From positions 110,594-174,593 of the forward strand of contig NZ_BMMP01000016.1 of NCBI RefSeq assembly GCF_014645895.1: 64,000 bases of DNA, written 5' to 3'. Below are positions 18,616 to 26,813 of this stretch, one piece after another; positions within the stretch are counted from its first letter, which is position 1; the number at the start of each line of letters is the position of its first letter. The notes beneath the pieces are model-generated. The model saw only the letters and a list, made by a program, of their open reading frames with translations, was not told the origin of the DNA and searched no databases. The stretch comes from Streptomyces daqingensis. GTDB taxonomy: Bacteria > Actinomycetota > Actinomycetes > Streptomycetales > Streptomycetaceae. A program made the position numbers and the translations under genes.

Positions 18616-18700
18616 AAAAAGGGCCCCGGACATGCGACGACCCCCGCCGGGGGGGAGAGCGGGGGTCGTCCCCAGGGCCGACTCGGGGGGGGAGGAGTCG
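18616..18700 (-). ncRNA. 6C small RNA
   Basis: On the minus strand two hairpins with C-rich loops follow each other. The first has a 7-bp stem, CCGACTC/GAGTCGG, with the loop CTCCCCCCCC. The second has a perfect 12-bp stem, plus-strand 18636-18647 with 18659-18670, and a loop containing seven consecutive Cs. They are followed by GGGGCCC and a TTTTT tract at 18616-18620. This is the defining structure of the actinobacterial 6C RNA, and I recall S. coelicolor 6C RNA (scr3559) at the same locus. A TGCTAAC box at 18707-18713 is a plausible -10 element. Both ends are estimates. Confidence 0.85.
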
Positions 18701-18805
18701 GGCCGGGTTAGCACGGTCGCGAACGATCCGTGACTTCCATGGTGTACCCGAGAGCCTTCTCAGGCAAACCCACGCGCCACAGCTTACGCCGAATGGCTGG
18801 CGCCT

Positions 18806-19645
18806 ATGCTCGCCTTCGTGGAAAACCTAGCGATGCGCCGCACAGCCGCGTTCTTCGATCTGGACAAGACGGTCATTGCGAAGTCGAGCACGCTCACCTT
18901 CGGCAGATCCTTCTACCAAGGTGGCCTGATCAATCGCCGTGCCGTACTCCGTACTGCTTACGCTCAGTTCGTATATCTCCTCGGCGGAGCCGACCACGAC
19001 CAGATGGAGAGGATGCGCGAGTATCTCTCTGCCCTCTGCCGTGGCTGGAACGTCCAGCAGGTGAAGGAGATCGTCGCCGAGACGATCCACGACCTCATCG
19101 ACCCGATCATCTACGACGAGGCCGCCTCCCTCATCGAGGAGCACCACCTCGCCGGGCGGGACGTCGTCATCGTCTCGACGTCGGGCGCGGAAGTCGTGGA
19201 GCCGATCGGAAAGTTGATCGGGGCGGACCGCGTCGTGGCGACCCGCATGGTCGTGGAGGACGGCTGCTACTCCGGCGAGATCGAGTACTACGCGTACGGG
19301 CCCGCGAAGGCGGAGGCGATCGCCTGGCTCGCCGAGACGGAGGGGTACGACCTGAGCCGCTGTTACGCCTACAGCGACAGCATCACCGACGTCCCCATGC
19401 TGGAGTCGGTGGGCAACCCCTACGCCGTCAACCCGGACCGGGCCCTGCGCAGAGAGGCCCTCAGCCGCGACTGGCCGGTTCTCACCTTCTCCCGCCCGGT
19501 GCGGCTCAAGCAGCGCGTGCCGAACCTGTCGATGCCCTCGCGGCCCGCGCTCGCCATCGCCGCGGCGGCGGTCGGCGCGGCGATGGCCACGGCGGGGCTG
19601 GTCTGGTACACGAGTCAGCGCCGCGCCCGCTTCGAGCAAGTTTGA
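18806..19645 (+). CDS. HAD-IB family hydrolase with C-terminal membrane anchor
   Basis: The 279-residue protein has the SerB-like HAD fold: motif I FFDLDKTVI (Asp18, Asp20), motif II VIVSTSGAE, and motif III/IV YSDSITDVPML. A hydrophobic helix (AIAAAAVGAAMATAGLVW) near residues 248-268 and a short basic tail suggest an inner-membrane anchor. Family members include phosphoserine phosphatase and CicA-like proteins; the substrate here is unknown. The start could also be the ATG nine codons downstream (MRRTAAFF). The gene diverges from the 6C RNA and the tad operon. Confidence 0.87.
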   Translation: MLAFVENLAMRRTAAFFDLDKTVIAKSSTLTFGRSFYQGGLINRRAVLRTAYAQFVYLLGGADHDQMERMREYLSALCRGWNVQQVKEIVAETIHDLIDPIIYDEAASLIEEHHLAGRDVVIVSTSGAEVVEPIGKLIGADRVVATRMVVEDGCYSGEIEYYAYGPAKAEAIAWLAETEGYDLSRCYAYSDSITDVPMLESVGNPYAVNPDRALRREALSRDWPVLTFSRPVRLKQRVPNLSMPSRPALAIAAAAVGAAMATAGLVWYTSQRRARFEQV

Positions 19646-19954
19646 GCGGAAAGGGAAATACCGTCCGCGAGGGGTTCCACATCGCCGCCCGCCGCAGTAC
19701 AAAGGAGTTGACGGCCCGCGTGACCAGCGGAATCGGTTGAGGATTCCGACGCAGACAGGCCCACGGACCGGAAGCATGAATACCGGGTACCCACGCGACG
19801 CCAAGCCCGCGTAACGGGCTAGCTCGCAGGTGACGGGCACAGCGTCCCGACCTGACGGGCCCGATGAGAGCACGCACTGGTAGCGCAGTATCCATGCCAG
19901 CGGCGGCACCACCCGCAAGGGCGGTGCCGCCGCAATTCGCTGTGTCTCTCGTGC
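19646..19954. other. convergent intergenic region with hairpin
   Basis: This gap lies between the 3' ends of the HAD and Fic-like genes. I see only short GC-rich inverted repeats (such as GCCCGCGTAACGGGC near 19811) and the hairpin at 19900-19933. There is no convincing gene. Confidence 0.4.
19900..19933. terminator. terminator-like hairpin
   Basis: A perfect 11-bp stem pairs 19900-19910 (GCGGCGGCACC) with 19923-19933 and has a 12-base loop. It lies 22 bases beyond the stop of the minus-strand Fic-like gene and can also serve the convergent HAD gene. No T tract is present. Confidence 0.6.
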
Positions 19955-20779
19955 CTACGCGGCTCCGCGCTGGAGTGCCTCGCACACCGCGGTGGTCTCG
20001 CGGGCGCCGAGTTCGGCCGCCTTCCCGCAGTGCCCGATCCATGCTGCCATGCCCTCGGGCGTCCCCGAGGCGTACGCGGCGAGGGCCATCGCGTACTGCT
20101 CGCGCCCCAGTTCCGCGTGTCCGGCCTCGGCGGGGCAGATCGACTTGGGGTCCAGGCCGCTCGCGACCAGGACGATCCGCTCGGCGGCACGCGCCACCAG
20201 GCCGTTGTACGAGCCGAAGGGCCGCAGTGCGGCCAGTTCGCCGTGCACCACCGACGCGACCACGAGGGCCGGCGCCTCGCTTCCGGCCACGACGAACTGC
20301 GCCAGCCCGTCCAGCCGTACGGCCACGTCCTCCGCCACCGGAGGCTGCCCCAGGCCCAGGTCCGGTTCGTTCACGGCCTCGCCGGCGAGCCGGGGCCTTC
20401 CCACGGTCTCGTCCGGGGCGTCGCCCCCCGCGACGACGAGATGCAGCCGGGCAAGTACACGAAGGGGCGACTGCCGCCACACGTCCAGCAGTTGTCCCGC
20501 CTCCGCGGTGGCGCGCAGGGCGGCCCCCACGGCCCGCGGCTCGCCCTCTTCCCCGAAGTCGGTGCGCCGCCGCATCTCCTCCAGCGCCCAGTCGGCGCCC
20601 TCCAGCGCTGCGGAACCACGTGCGCCGCGCAGTGCGGCTTCCGCCGTCACCTCGCTGCTGCGGCGGCGCATGACGCGGTGCCCGTAGATGCGGTCCACTG
20701 CTTTCCGCACGGATTCCACGGAGTCCTGGACGCCCGGGAGCTTTCCGAGCGGGGCGAGAGGGTCAGCGGTGCTACTCAT
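19955..20779 (-). CDS. Fic/DOC-like protein with degenerate active site
   Basis: The 274-residue protein is mostly helical. Its C-terminal half contains VVHGELAALRPFGSYNGLVARA, which aligns with the Fic core HxFxx(G/A)NGRxxR: the opening His and the NG pair are kept, while RPF replaces the catalytic HPF and the Arg after NG is missing. Fic proteins transfer AMP to target hydroxyls; this one may be inactive or use another chemistry. Older Streptomyces annotations call the orthologue an oxidoreductase, which nothing here supports. The start is the ATG at 20779, facing the plus-strand ATPase gene 108 bases away. Confidence 0.6.
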   Translation of the reverse strand: MSSTADPLAPLGKLPGVQDSVESVRKAVDRIYGHRVMRRRSSEVTAEAALRGARGSAALEGADWALEEMRRRTDFGEEGEPRAVGAALRATAEAGQLLDVWRQSPLRVLARLHLVVAGGDAPDETVGRPRLAGEAVNEPDLGLGQPPVAEDVAVRLDGLAQFVVAGSEAPALVVASVVHGELAALRPFGSYNGLVARAAERIVLVASGLDPKSICPAEAGHAELGREQYAMALAAYASGTPEGMAAWIGHCGKAAELGARETTAVCEALQRGAA

Positions 20780-20887
20780 GCGTACGACCCTACGCGCCCG
20801 CTTTGCCGCAAGCCGCGCCCCACGATCGGGTGGTATTCCTGACGCCCTCACAGCCCCGGCGGCCTGCGCAGACCTACGCTCCTGTTC

Positions 20888-21886
20888 ATGAAAATCGCTT
20901 TCGTCGGCAAGGGAGGCAGCGGCAAGACCACGCTGTCCTCTCTCTTCATCCGTCATCTCGCCGCTCGGCGCACCCCCGTGATCGCAGTGGACGCGGACAT
21001 CAACCAGCACCTCGGTGCAGCGCTGGGGCTCGACGAGGCCGAGGCGGCCCGCATGCCCTCGATGGGTGCGCAACTGCCGCTCATCAAGGACTACTTGCGC
21101 GGCACGAACCCCCGTATCGCCTCCGCCGAGACGATGATCAAGACGACGCCGCCCGGGGAGGGCTCCCGCCTGCTGGGCGTCACCGGGGACAACCCCGTCT
21201 ACCGGGCCTGTGCCCGCACGCTCAGGCCCGAGGGAGACGTAGGCGGCGACGTGCGGCTGATGGTCACCGGCCCCTTCACCGAGGCCGACCTGGGCGTGGC
21301 CTGCTACCACTCCAAGACCGGCGCCGTCGAGCTCTGCCTGAACCATCTCGCCGACGGGCGCGACGAGTTCGTCGTCGTCGACATGACGGCGGGCAGCGAC
21401 TCCTTCGCGTCCGGCATGTTCACGCGCTTCGACATGACGTTCCTGGTCGCGGAGCCCACCCGCAAGGGGGTCTCCGTGCACCGCCAGTACAAGGAGTACG
21501 CGCGGGACTTCGGGGTGCCGCTGAGCGTCGTGGGCAACAAGGTGCAGGGACCGGACGACCTGGAGTTCCTGCGGGACGAGGTCGGCGACGACCTGCTCAC
21601 CGCGTTCGGGCAGTCGGACTGGGTGCGCGCGATGGAGAAGGGCCGCCCCCGCACGCTGGCCGAACTGGAGGAGCCCAACCGCTGCGCCCTGGACGTCCTC
21701 AGGGAGACGGCCGACGCCGCGTACGAACGGCGCGACTGGCAGCGCTACATGGAGCAGATGGTCCACTTCCACCTGCGCAACGCGGAGAGCTGGGGCAACG
21801 ACAAGACCGGGGCCGACCTGTCCGAGCAGGTCGACCCCGGCTTCGTCCTGGGGGAACGGCCGGCTCCGCAGCCGCAGCCCGCCTGA
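20888..21886 (+). CDS. CooC/ParA-like P-loop ATPase
   Basis: The 332-residue protein begins with a deviant Walker A loop, FVGKGGSGKTTLSS, and continues with AVDADINQH and VVVDMTAGSDSF, the switch motifs of the SIMIBI class. It resembles CooC-type ATPases that load nickel into carbon monoxide dehydrogenase. No metalloenzyme gene is near, so that role is unproven, and a MinD-like regulatory role is possible. A strong terminator follows. It is transcribed divergently from the Fic-like gene. Confidence 0.8.
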   Translation: MKIAFVGKGGSGKTTLSSLFIRHLAARRTPVIAVDADINQHLGAALGLDEAEAARMPSMGAQLPLIKDYLRGTNPRIASAETMIKTTPPGEGSRLLGVTGDNPVYRACARTLRPEGDVGGDVRLMVTGPFTEADLGVACYHSKTGAVELCLNHLADGRDEFVVVDMTAGSDSFASGMFTRFDMTFLVAEPTRKGVSVHRQYKEYARDFGVPLSVVGNKVQGPDDLEFLRDEVGDDLLTAFGQSDWVRAMEKGRPRTLAELEEPNRCALDVLRETADAAYERRDWQRYMEQMVHFHLRNAESWGNDKTGADLSEQVDPGFVLGERPAPQPQPA

Positions 21887-21920
21887 GCGGGCGCCCGGTT
21901 ACTCAGCGGGATCCCCCGCT

Positions 21921-21956
21921 GCCCGGGGCGCCGGCGAGCGGCGCCCCGGGCTTTCG
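21921..21956 (+). terminator. Rho-independent-type terminator
   Basis: A perfect 12-bp stem pairs 21921-21932 (GCCCGGGGCGCC) with 21940-21951, closes a 7-base loop, and is followed by TTTCG. It lies 34 bases after the CooC-like gene stop. Confidence 0.8.
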
Positions 21957-22019
21957 ACGGAGTAAGGGGAGAGGGCGGACAGGGGACGTGACGGTCAGGC
22001 GTGGCGTCGGGGAGGGACG

Positions 22020-23249
22020 TCAGCGGGAGAGGAGCTTGGTCCGCGGGCCGCGCAGGAACTTCTTCCAGCCGCCCTCGGGCTTCTCACCGACGGGCAGCGA
22101 GCGCAGCCGCTCGAGCACCTCCGGATCCTGCTCGTCCAGCCATTCGACCAGCTGCTTGAACGAGACGCAGCGGACCTCGCGCTTCTGGCACACCGACTTC
22201 ATGACGTCCTCGACGGCGTCCATGTAGACCCCGCCGTTCCAGTCCTCGAAGTGGTTGCCGACGATCATCGGCGCGCGGTTGCCGTTGTAGGCACGCTCGA
22301 AGCCCTGCATCAGGCCGTCGCGCATCTGCTTGCCGTAGGCCGCGTGCTTCGCAACCGGTCCGTTGACGGTTCCGGACTGGTTCGCCAGGAAGTTGTAGTC
22401 CATGGAGAGGGTCTCGAACTTCCGGCCCGGCATGGGGACTTCCTGCAGCGGCAGGTCCCACAGACCGCTCTTCTTCCCGGGCCAGACCTGCCGTCCGTTG
22501 CCGCTGGAGTCGTAGCGGAAGCCCATCGACTCCGCCGCCTTCAGCAGGTTCTCCTGACCCTGGAGACAGGGGGTGCGCCCGCCTATCAGCTCCCGTTCGT
22601 AGTCGAAGGGAAGCGGGTCCTCGCCCTTCCAGCCGGTGGTCGTCTTCCAGTTCTTGACGAACCACTTGGCCTGGCGTATTTCGCTCTTCCACTGGTCCAC
22701 CGACCAGCTGCCGACACCGCTCGGGCCGCAGAAGTGCCCGTTGAAGTGGGTGCCTATCTCGTTTCCGTCGAGCCACGCCTTGCGTATCTCCTTCAGCGTG
22801 GCGCGTATGTTCGCGTCCTTGAGGTAGCCGATATCCGAGGCGCCCGTGCGGTGCCCGGGGGGCCTGTAGCGGGACGACTCGTCCTCGGGGAGGGCGTAGA
22901 CGCCGCTGAGGAAGAACGACTGCGCCGCGCCGTACCGCTTGCCCGCCTTGCGGAACCGGGAGAAGAGCTTCTTGCCGTCCTCCCCGGCGCCGTCCCAGGA
23001 GAAGACCACGAACTGCGGGGGCTTCTCACCGGGGGTCAGGCGGCGGGAGACGGGCTGGTTCGGCTGGGCGCCGGTCAGGGCCGTCGACCCGTCCCCGATG
23101 ACGCGGGACTGCTTCGCGGCCTTCTCCTCGGGGGCGGGCTTGCCGTGGCGTTCCGGAACGCCCGTGATGGTGCCTCCGGAACAGCCGCTCATCACCGTGA
23201 GCGCCATCCCCGTGGATATGCCCACGAGCCACCGTCGCGTGGCTGTCAT
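22020..23249 (-). CDS. polysaccharide deacetylase-like lipoprotein
   Basis: The 409-residue protein has a lipoprotein signal ending in the lipobox VMSGC (cysteine near residue 23), a Pro/Lys-rich linker, and a NodB-like domain. The segments FVVFSWDGAGEDG, GNEIGTHFNGHFCG and IVGNHFEDW correspond to the metal-binding region and later motifs of carbohydrate esterase family 4. The catalytic first Asp (SWDG) and a THFNGH motif are visible, but the canonical HxxxH spacing is altered. It is probably anchored outside the cell and acts on cell-wall or capsule glycans. It is divergent from acsA. Confidence 0.8.
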   Translation of the reverse strand: MTATRRWLVGISTGMALTVMSGCSGGTITGVPERHGKPAPEEKAAKQSRVIGDGSTALTGAQPNQPVSRRLTPGEKPPQFVVFSWDGAGEDGKKLFSRFRKAGKRYGAAQSFFLSGVYALPEDESSRYRPPGHRTGASDIGYLKDANIRATLKEIRKAWLDGNEIGTHFNGHFCGPSGVGSWSVDQWKSEIRQAKWFVKNWKTTTGWKGEDPLPFDYERELIGGRTPCLQGQENLLKAAESMGFRYDSSGNGRQVWPGKKSGLWDLPLQEVPMPGRKFETLSMDYNFLANQSGTVNGPVAKHAAYGKQMRDGLMQGFERAYNGNRAPMIVGNHFEDWNGGVYMDAVEDVMKSVCQKREVRCVSFKQLVEWLDEQDPEVLERLRSLPVGEKPEGGWKKFLRGPRTKLLSR

Positions 23250-23598
23250 CGGATCACCTCATCCTTGTCCTTGTCTCTCCGTAACGGAGCGACTCCGGTA
23301 CGTGAATCAAACGTTGCATGTCACGCATAACCGGCAACTCGGGCAAGGGATCAGGGTGGGATCGGGGTGACTTCTTCACTCGTTGAGCCGTAGGACGGCG
23401 TCCGCGAGCAGGTTCGACGGCGGACGGCCGCACCGTCTCCGGCCGCCGTCCACCGGGGCGCGTAGGGCCAACTACCGGGGGCACACGAGGGCGAGAAGCG
23501 GCCCGCGGGGTTTCCGGGGACCCCTGGGCGAGGGCCCCGCCCTCAGCTTCGGAGCACCGTCCGCAAGTTCACCGCCCGGCTCCGGACGCATGGCCATG
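23250..23598. other. divergent intergenic region, left part
   Basis: This stretch separates the lipoprotein gene from acsA. It contains a GC-rich inverted repeat near 23500-23550 (GGGGACCCC, GGGCCCC). I see no gene or clear promoter in it; the acsA control region follows. Confidence 0.35.
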
Positions 23599-23614
23599 AC
23601 AGGTCTAAACCAAT
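23599..23614. promoter_or_regulatory. DasR-type operator (dre-like site) upstream of acsA
   Basis: The sequence ACAGGTCTAAACCAAT contains the near-palindrome AGGTCTAAACCA. The dre consensus bound by the GlcNAc-responsive regulator DasR is centred on TGGTCTAGACCA, and 10 of these 12 core bases match. It lies about 110 bases upstream of the acsA GTG, where a repressor or activator could act. No binding evidence is available. Confidence 0.5.
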
Positions 23615-23724
23615 TTCGTCGAGAACCCTTGTCACAACGGCGCAACGGCTGATGAGCTGTACCCGAGGTCCGAGGTCCGGGGCCTGTGGAGGACACAACA
23701 GACACCCTGGGAAAGGGAGATGTC

Positions 23725-25689
23725 GTGAGCAACGAAAGCCTGGCCAATCTGCTCAAGGAAGAGCGGAGGTTCGCGCCGCCCGCCGATCTGGCTGCCCAAG
23801 CCAACGTGACCGCCGAGGCGTACGAGCAGGCGAGGACTGATCGGCTGGGCTTCTGGGCCGAGCAGGCACGCCGCCTGACCTGGGGCAAGGAGCCGACCGA
23901 GACGCTCGACTGGTCCAACCCGCCCTTCGCCAAGTGGTTCAAGGACGGCAAGCTCAACGTCGCCTACAACTGCGTGGACCGGCACGTCGAGGCCGGGAAC
24001 GGCGACCGCGTCGCACTGCACTTCGAAGGCGAGCCGGGCGACACCCGCTCCCTCACCTACGCGGACCTTCAGCGCGAGGTCTCCAAGGCCGCCAACGCGC
24101 TGACGGAGCTGGGCGTCAACGCCGGCGACCGCGTCGCCGTCTACATGCCGATGATCCCGGAGACCGTGGTCGCGATGCTGGCGTGCGCCCGCATCGGCGC
24201 CCCGCACTCGGTGGTCTTCGGCGGCTTCTCCGCCGACGCGCTGGCGACCCGCATCCAGGACGCCGACGCCCGCGTCGTCATCACGTCCGACGGCGGCTAC
24301 CGGAAGGGCGGCGCCAGCGCGCTCAAGCCCGCCGTGGACGAGGCGCTGACCAGGCCGGGCACGGAGAACGTCCGCAACGTGCTGGTGGTCAGGCGCACCG
24401 GCCAGGAGGACATCGACTGGAACGACGGCCGCGACGTGTGGTGGCACGACGTCGTCGACCGGCAGAGCGACCAGCACACGCCGCAGGACTTCGACGCGGA
24501 GCACCCGCTCTTCATCCTGTACACCTCCGGCACCACCGGAAAGCCGAAGGGCATCCTCCACACCACCGGCGGATACCTCACCCAGGTCGCCTACACCCAC
24601 CACGCCGTGTTCGACCTCAAGCCGGACACGGACGTCTACTGGTGCACGGCCGACGTCGGCTGGGTGACCGGGCACTCGTACATCGTCTACGGGCCGCTCG
24701 CGAACGGCGCCACGGAGGTGCTGTACGAGGGCACCCCCGACACCCCGCACAAGGGCCGCTGGTGGGAGATCGTCGAGAAGTACAAGGTCTCGCTGCTCTA
24801 CACCGCGCCTACCGCCATCCGCGCCTGCATGAAGTGGGGCGACGACATCCCGGCCAAGTTCGACCTGTCGTCGCTGCGCATCCTCGGCTCCGTCGGCGAG
24901 CCCATCAACCCGGAGGCATGGGTCTGGTACCGCCACCACATCGGCGGCGACCGCACGCCCATCGTCGACACCTGGTGGCAGACGGAGACCGGCGGCGTCA
25001 TGGTCAGCCCGCTGCCGGGTGTCACCGAGACCAAGCCGGGCTCCGCGCAGCAGGCGCTGCCCGGCATCTCGGCGACCGTCGTGGACGACGAGGCGCGCGA
25101 GGTGCCCGACGGCGGCGGCGGATACATGGTGCTCACCGAGCCCTGGCCGTCGATGCTGCGCACCATCTGGGGCGACGACCAGCGCTTCCTCGACACCTAC
25201 TGGTCCCGCTTCGAGAACCTGTACTTCGCCGGTGACGGCGCGAAGAAGGACGACGACGGCGACATCTGGCTGCTGGGCCGCGTCGACGACGTCATGCTCG
25301 TCTCGGGGCACAACATCTCCACCACCGAGGTCGAGTCGGCGCTCGTCTCCCACCCGAAGGTCGCCGAGGCGGCCGTCGTCGGGGCCACCGACCCGCAGAC
25401 GACGCAGTCCATCTGCGCGTTCGTCATCCTCCGCGGTTCGGCCGCCGAGGACGACGGGCTGGTGGACGAGCTGCGCCAGCACGTCTCGAAGCAGCTCGGC
25501 CCGATCGCGAAGCCCAAGCGGATCCTGCCGGTGGCGGAGCTGCCCAAGACGCGTTCCGGCAAGATCATGCGCCGGCTGCTCCGCGACATCGCGGAGAACA
25601 GGGAGCTCGGCGACGTCAGCACGCTGACCGACTCCTCCGTCATGGCGCTGATCCAGGACAAGCTGCCGAGCGCGGCCAGCGAGGACTGA
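23725..25689 (+). CDS. acsA: acetyl-CoA synthetase
   Basis: AcsA converts acetate, ATP and CoA to acetyl-CoA through acetyl-AMP. I start it at the GTG at 23725 (MSNESLANLLKEE), because AAGGGAG lies six bases upstream; the product is 654 residues. The adenylation motif is LYTSGTTGKPKG, the core motif is STTEVES after VSGHNI, and the acetylatable lysine lies in KTRSGKIMRR near the C-terminus. That lysine is the usual target of Pat-type acetyltransferases. The gene stands alone, with a terminator 100 bases downstream. Confidence 0.97.
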   Translation: MSNESLANLLKEERRFAPPADLAAQANVTAEAYEQARTDRLGFWAEQARRLTWGKEPTETLDWSNPPFAKWFKDGKLNVAYNCVDRHVEAGNGDRVALHFEGEPGDTRSLTYADLQREVSKAANALTELGVNAGDRVAVYMPMIPETVVAMLACARIGAPHSVVFGGFSADALATRIQDADARVVITSDGGYRKGGASALKPAVDEALTRPGTENVRNVLVVRRTGQEDIDWNDGRDVWWHDVVDRQSDQHTPQDFDAEHPLFILYTSGTTGKPKGILHTTGGYLTQVAYTHHAVFDLKPDTDVYWCTADVGWVTGHSYIVYGPLANGATEVLYEGTPDTPHKGRWWEIVEKYKVSLLYTAPTAIRACMKWGDDIPAKFDLSSLRILGSVGEPINPEAWVWYRHHIGGDRTPIVDTWWQTETGGVMVSPLPGVTETKPGSAQQALPGISATVVDDEAREVPDGGGGYMVLTEPWPSMLRTIWGDDQRFLDTYWSRFENLYFAGDGAKKDDDGDIWLLGRVDDVMLVSGHNISTTEVESALVSHPKVAEAAVVGATDPQTTQSICAFVILRGSAAEDDGLVDELRQHVSKQLGPIAKPKRILPVAELPKTRSGKIMRRLLRDIAENRELGDVSTLTDSSVMALIQDKLPSAASED

Positions 25690-25793
25690 GACGTGGGCTG
25701 AGACGTGCGCCTTCGGGTGGACCGAGGCGTTCGCTGACGCGGCGAAGTCCCGTCCGGCACGGGCCCGTTCCGGTGGGGACGGGCCGTCCGGCG

Positions 25794-25831
25794 GGCGGAG
25801 CAGCGGCCGGCGCACCGCCGGCCGCTCCGCC
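25794..25831 (+). terminator. terminator hairpin after acsA
   Basis: The inner stem pairs GCGGCCGGCG (25803-25812) with CGCCGGCCGC (25816-25825). A further six pairs (GGCGGA with TCCGCC) extend it past a 3-base bulge. There is no T tract. Confidence 0.65.
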
Positions 25832-26092
25832 GAAGTGGAGCGTACGAGAGGGGCATCCGGCGCCCGCCGGGTGTCCCTTTCCGCGTCGCTGGGCACTCGG
25901 CGAGGCCAGGGGGCCGCCCGGCGCGGCCCCGGGGCGTTGCGCCCTCCGCCAGGCGTCGCCCCGTACGCTTCGTCAACGTCGGGGCCGCGGGCCGGGCTTG
26001 CACCCGTGACCTCCCTGGGCACCCGTGCAGCACGATGGTCCGGCATGATCTGACGGACGAGCAGGCCAGATCCGATGGAGAGGGAGAAACCG

Positions 26093-26584
26093 ATGAGTTC
26101 TGCCGACGACGGCCGCAGTCTCGGCCAGTTGGTCGCCTCGGCGACGGCCGAGATGTCCGCGCTCGTACACGACGAGATCGCGCTGGCCAAGGCCGAGATC
26201 CGGCAGGACGTGAAGCGGGGGATCGTCGGCGGTGGCGCCGCCACCGTCGCCGGGGTGCTGCTGCTCTTCTCGCTGCCGGTGCTCAGCTTCGCCGCCGCCT
26301 ACGGCATCCACAACCTCGGTCTGGGGCTCGCCTGGTCGTTCCTGATCGTGGGCGGCGCCTACATCGTCGTCGCCCTGATCCTGCTGCTCCTGGCCATGAG
26401 GAAGTTCAAGCGGATCAAGCCGCCGGAGAAGTCGATCGCCTCCGCGAAGGAGACGGCCGCCGTGCTCTCGCGCGCCAAGCCCCATCCTCGTCCGGCCGTC
26501 GACCTCGGCAAGGACGACCCGAGGCTCGAAGGGGGCGCCGGGCGACCGGCCGTGGAGCGGGCACCGCACTCGGCTGGCGTCTGA
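26093..26584 (+). CDS. phage holin-like (Phage_holin_3_6) membrane protein
   Basis: The 163-residue protein starts at the ATG at 26093, preceded by GAGAGGGAGA. An amphipathic N-terminal helix (LGQLVASATAEMSALVHDE) leads to two membrane helices (about 47-75 and 85-110), and a basic cytoplasmic tail follows. This is the PF07332 pattern, widespread in actinobacterial chromosomes and not tied to prophages. The role is unknown, possibly in membrane stress. Neighbours are acsA upstream and an epoxide hydrolase downstream. Confidence 0.8.
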   Translation: MSSADDGRSLGQLVASATAEMSALVHDEIALAKAEIRQDVKRGIVGGGAATVAGVLLLFSLPVLSFAAAYGIHNLGLGLAWSFLIVGGAYIVVALILLLLAMRKFKRIKPPEKSIASAKETAAVLSRAKPHPRPAVDLGKDDPRLEGGAGRPAVERAPHSAGV

Positions 26585-26813
26585 CGCTGCGCCCGCGCTG
26601 CGGCTGCCGCGTCCGGCGGGCGGGAGACTCCCCCGGGCGCCGACGGGAGCTGAGCATGAGGGCCTGCGGGCAAGGGAGCCTGGGGCGTGCGCGGGCGCCC
26701 GACCGGACGGTTTCGCGTAGCGCTGCGCGCCCTGGCACCGCTCCGCACTCCCGCGCGCGGCTGCCGTCCGCGCGCGGCGTCCGGTCCGCCGGAAGTGTGA
26801 CAGGCTCGTCCGT

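Noticed and set aside
23632..26244. An 870-codon minus-strand frame opposite acsA
   Set aside because: It is antisense to acetyl-CoA synthetase and has the usual shadow composition.
26093..26584. A prophage, suggested by the holin-like protein
   Set aside because: No other phage gene is near, and this family is a normal part of actinobacterial chromosomes.
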